Origin: Salinirubrum litoreum
Lineage (GTDB): Archaea; Halobacteriota; Halobacteria; Halobacteriales; Haloferacaceae
Assembly: GCF_020567425.1 (NCBI RefSeq)
Contig: NZ_JAJCVJ010000001.1
Span: 1,644,231 to 1,708,230, forward strand
Length of the DNA stretch: 64,000 bases
Direction of reading: 5' to 3'
Shown here piece after piece: positions 63,663 to 64,000 of this stretch. The stretch's first letter is position 1. Every line of letters begins with the position of its first letter. The notes beneath the pieces were generated by a model. That model did not search any database and was not told the origin of the DNA. It saw only the letters and a list, made by a program, of their open reading frames with translations. The position numbers and the translations under genes were made by a program.

Positions 63663-63922
63663 CCGACGAGAAAGGGTTGGAGATTATCGACCTCACCGTA
63701 CAACCCGACCACATCCACCTGTTCGTCAGTAGTCCACCGAAGCACGCGCCGTCGCTTCTCGCCAATTGGTTCAAAGCCATCAGTTCGCGGAAGTACAATC
63801 ACCGCTACGCCGACCACGACGGCGAGAAAATTAAGTGGGCACGCGGCTACTACGCAGGCACAGCAGGCCACGTTTCGAGCGAGACTGTTGAGAAGTACAT
63901 CCAGTGTCAACAGAACTCATGA
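63663..63922 (+). pseudogene. tnpA: N-terminally truncated IS200-type transposase TnpA
   Basis: The frame opens at 63659 and reads ADEKGLEIIDLTVQPDHIHLFVSSPPKH, continuing to ARGYYAGTAGHVSSETVEKYIQ. It has the HUH motif (HIH in PDHIHLF) and the catalytic Tyr region (GYYAGTAG), but the first roughly 45 residues of a complete Y1 transposase are missing, so it joins directly to the end of the regulator gene. It ends QQNS at a TGA within the first hairpin of the 63911 module; complete proteins have a longer acidic tail. It is likely inactive. A TTG (63677) could start a shortened product. Confidence 0.85.
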
Positions 63923-63960
63923 GTTCTGTTTGGCACGCGAGAAACACGGCGTGTTTCTCG
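63911..63960. repeat. Two-hairpin palindromic module at the tnpA end
   Basis: CAGAACTCATGAGTTCTG (63911-63928) is a perfect 18-bp palindrome, TTTGGCACG is the linker, and CGAGAAACAC-GGC-GTGTTTCTCG (63938-63960) is a second perfect stem. Stem 1 is the same as stem 1 of the module at 62289, and the linker keeps TGGC. Confidence 0.8.
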
Positions 63961-63983
63961 GGACGTCACGAGGAGGACGAACA

Positions 63984-64000
63984 GTGACCGAACTCACCGA
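63984..64000 (+). CDS. Possible start of a second TnpB, cut by the window edge
   Basis: GTGACCGAACTCACCGA reads MTELTE-like. IS200/605 elements in haloarchaea place tnpB directly after tnpA, often starting MTEL. Only 17 bases are visible, so this is a guess from position. Confidence 0.25.

Overview
The window is a stretch of a haloarchaeal (class Halobacteria) chromosome. Coding sequence is very GC-rich with G/C-heavy third positions, and the proteins are acidic. The gene set includes an A-type ATP synthase operon, aIF5B, Nob1, a PanB-type proteasome-activating ATPase, pyruvoyl-dependent arginine decarboxylase, many Tat/lipobox proteins and several haloarchaea-type small membrane proteins. 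A precise genus cannot be assigned from the sequence alone. No rRNA, tRNA or CRISPR array was seen.

Layout. 1-1407: a signal peptidase I (cut by the left edge) downstream of a secreted protein. 1841-5351: CPBP protease, nob1, PRC-barrel protein, infB. 5352-7800: an AT-richer island with a two-gene membrane operon of unknown function and gene debris. 7822-21398: mainly core or metabolic genes (pdaD, panB, pepF, M28 peptidase, CinA C-terminal domain, an FAD monooxygenase/SnoaL pair, a PLP aminotransferase, a Get3/ArsA ATPase). 21455-23006: a second AT-richer patch with two exported proteins of unknown function. 23123-26952: hemB, GGCT-like protein, engB, MTHFS-like protein, with an unusual hairpin-rich noncoding stretch at 24104-25005. 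27084-37951: ATP synthase genes H-I-K-E-C-F-A-B, with D separated from B by a LURP-one-like gene and an opposite-strand WD40 propeller. 38532-48821: transporter, HypE-like, solute-binding, regulator, lipoprotein, stress and sugar dehydrogenase genes.

49526-56238 looks like an export/assembly locus: an archaeal signal peptidase with a SipW/TasA-type Tat protein on the minus strand, two paralogous membrane-anchored winged-helix regulators, two more SipW-type secreted proteins on the plus strand, and a large membrane protein. The peptidase-plus-substrate arrangement is also seen at the left edge.

56300-64000 is an accessory mobile region. It holds about 700 bp of iteron-like TGTGAA sites in both orientations, a 1204-residue HerA/VirB4-like ATPase with a zinc knuckle and a C-terminal PD-(D/E)XK-like segment, an IS1341-type TnpB unit with a divergent 45-residue ORF, a Rossmann-like protein divergent from a winged-helix regulator, and a truncated IS200-type TnpA running into the right edge. 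A two-hairpin palindromic module occurs inside the tnpB reading frame and again at the end of the tnpA remnant, and a related-looking six-hairpin array lies at 24442-24598. These palindromes, the iteron/ATPase pair, the paired noncoding elements at 13.9 and 24.7 kb, and the duplicated operator-like sequence at 15.8 and 17.8 kb are the observations I consider most worth following up.
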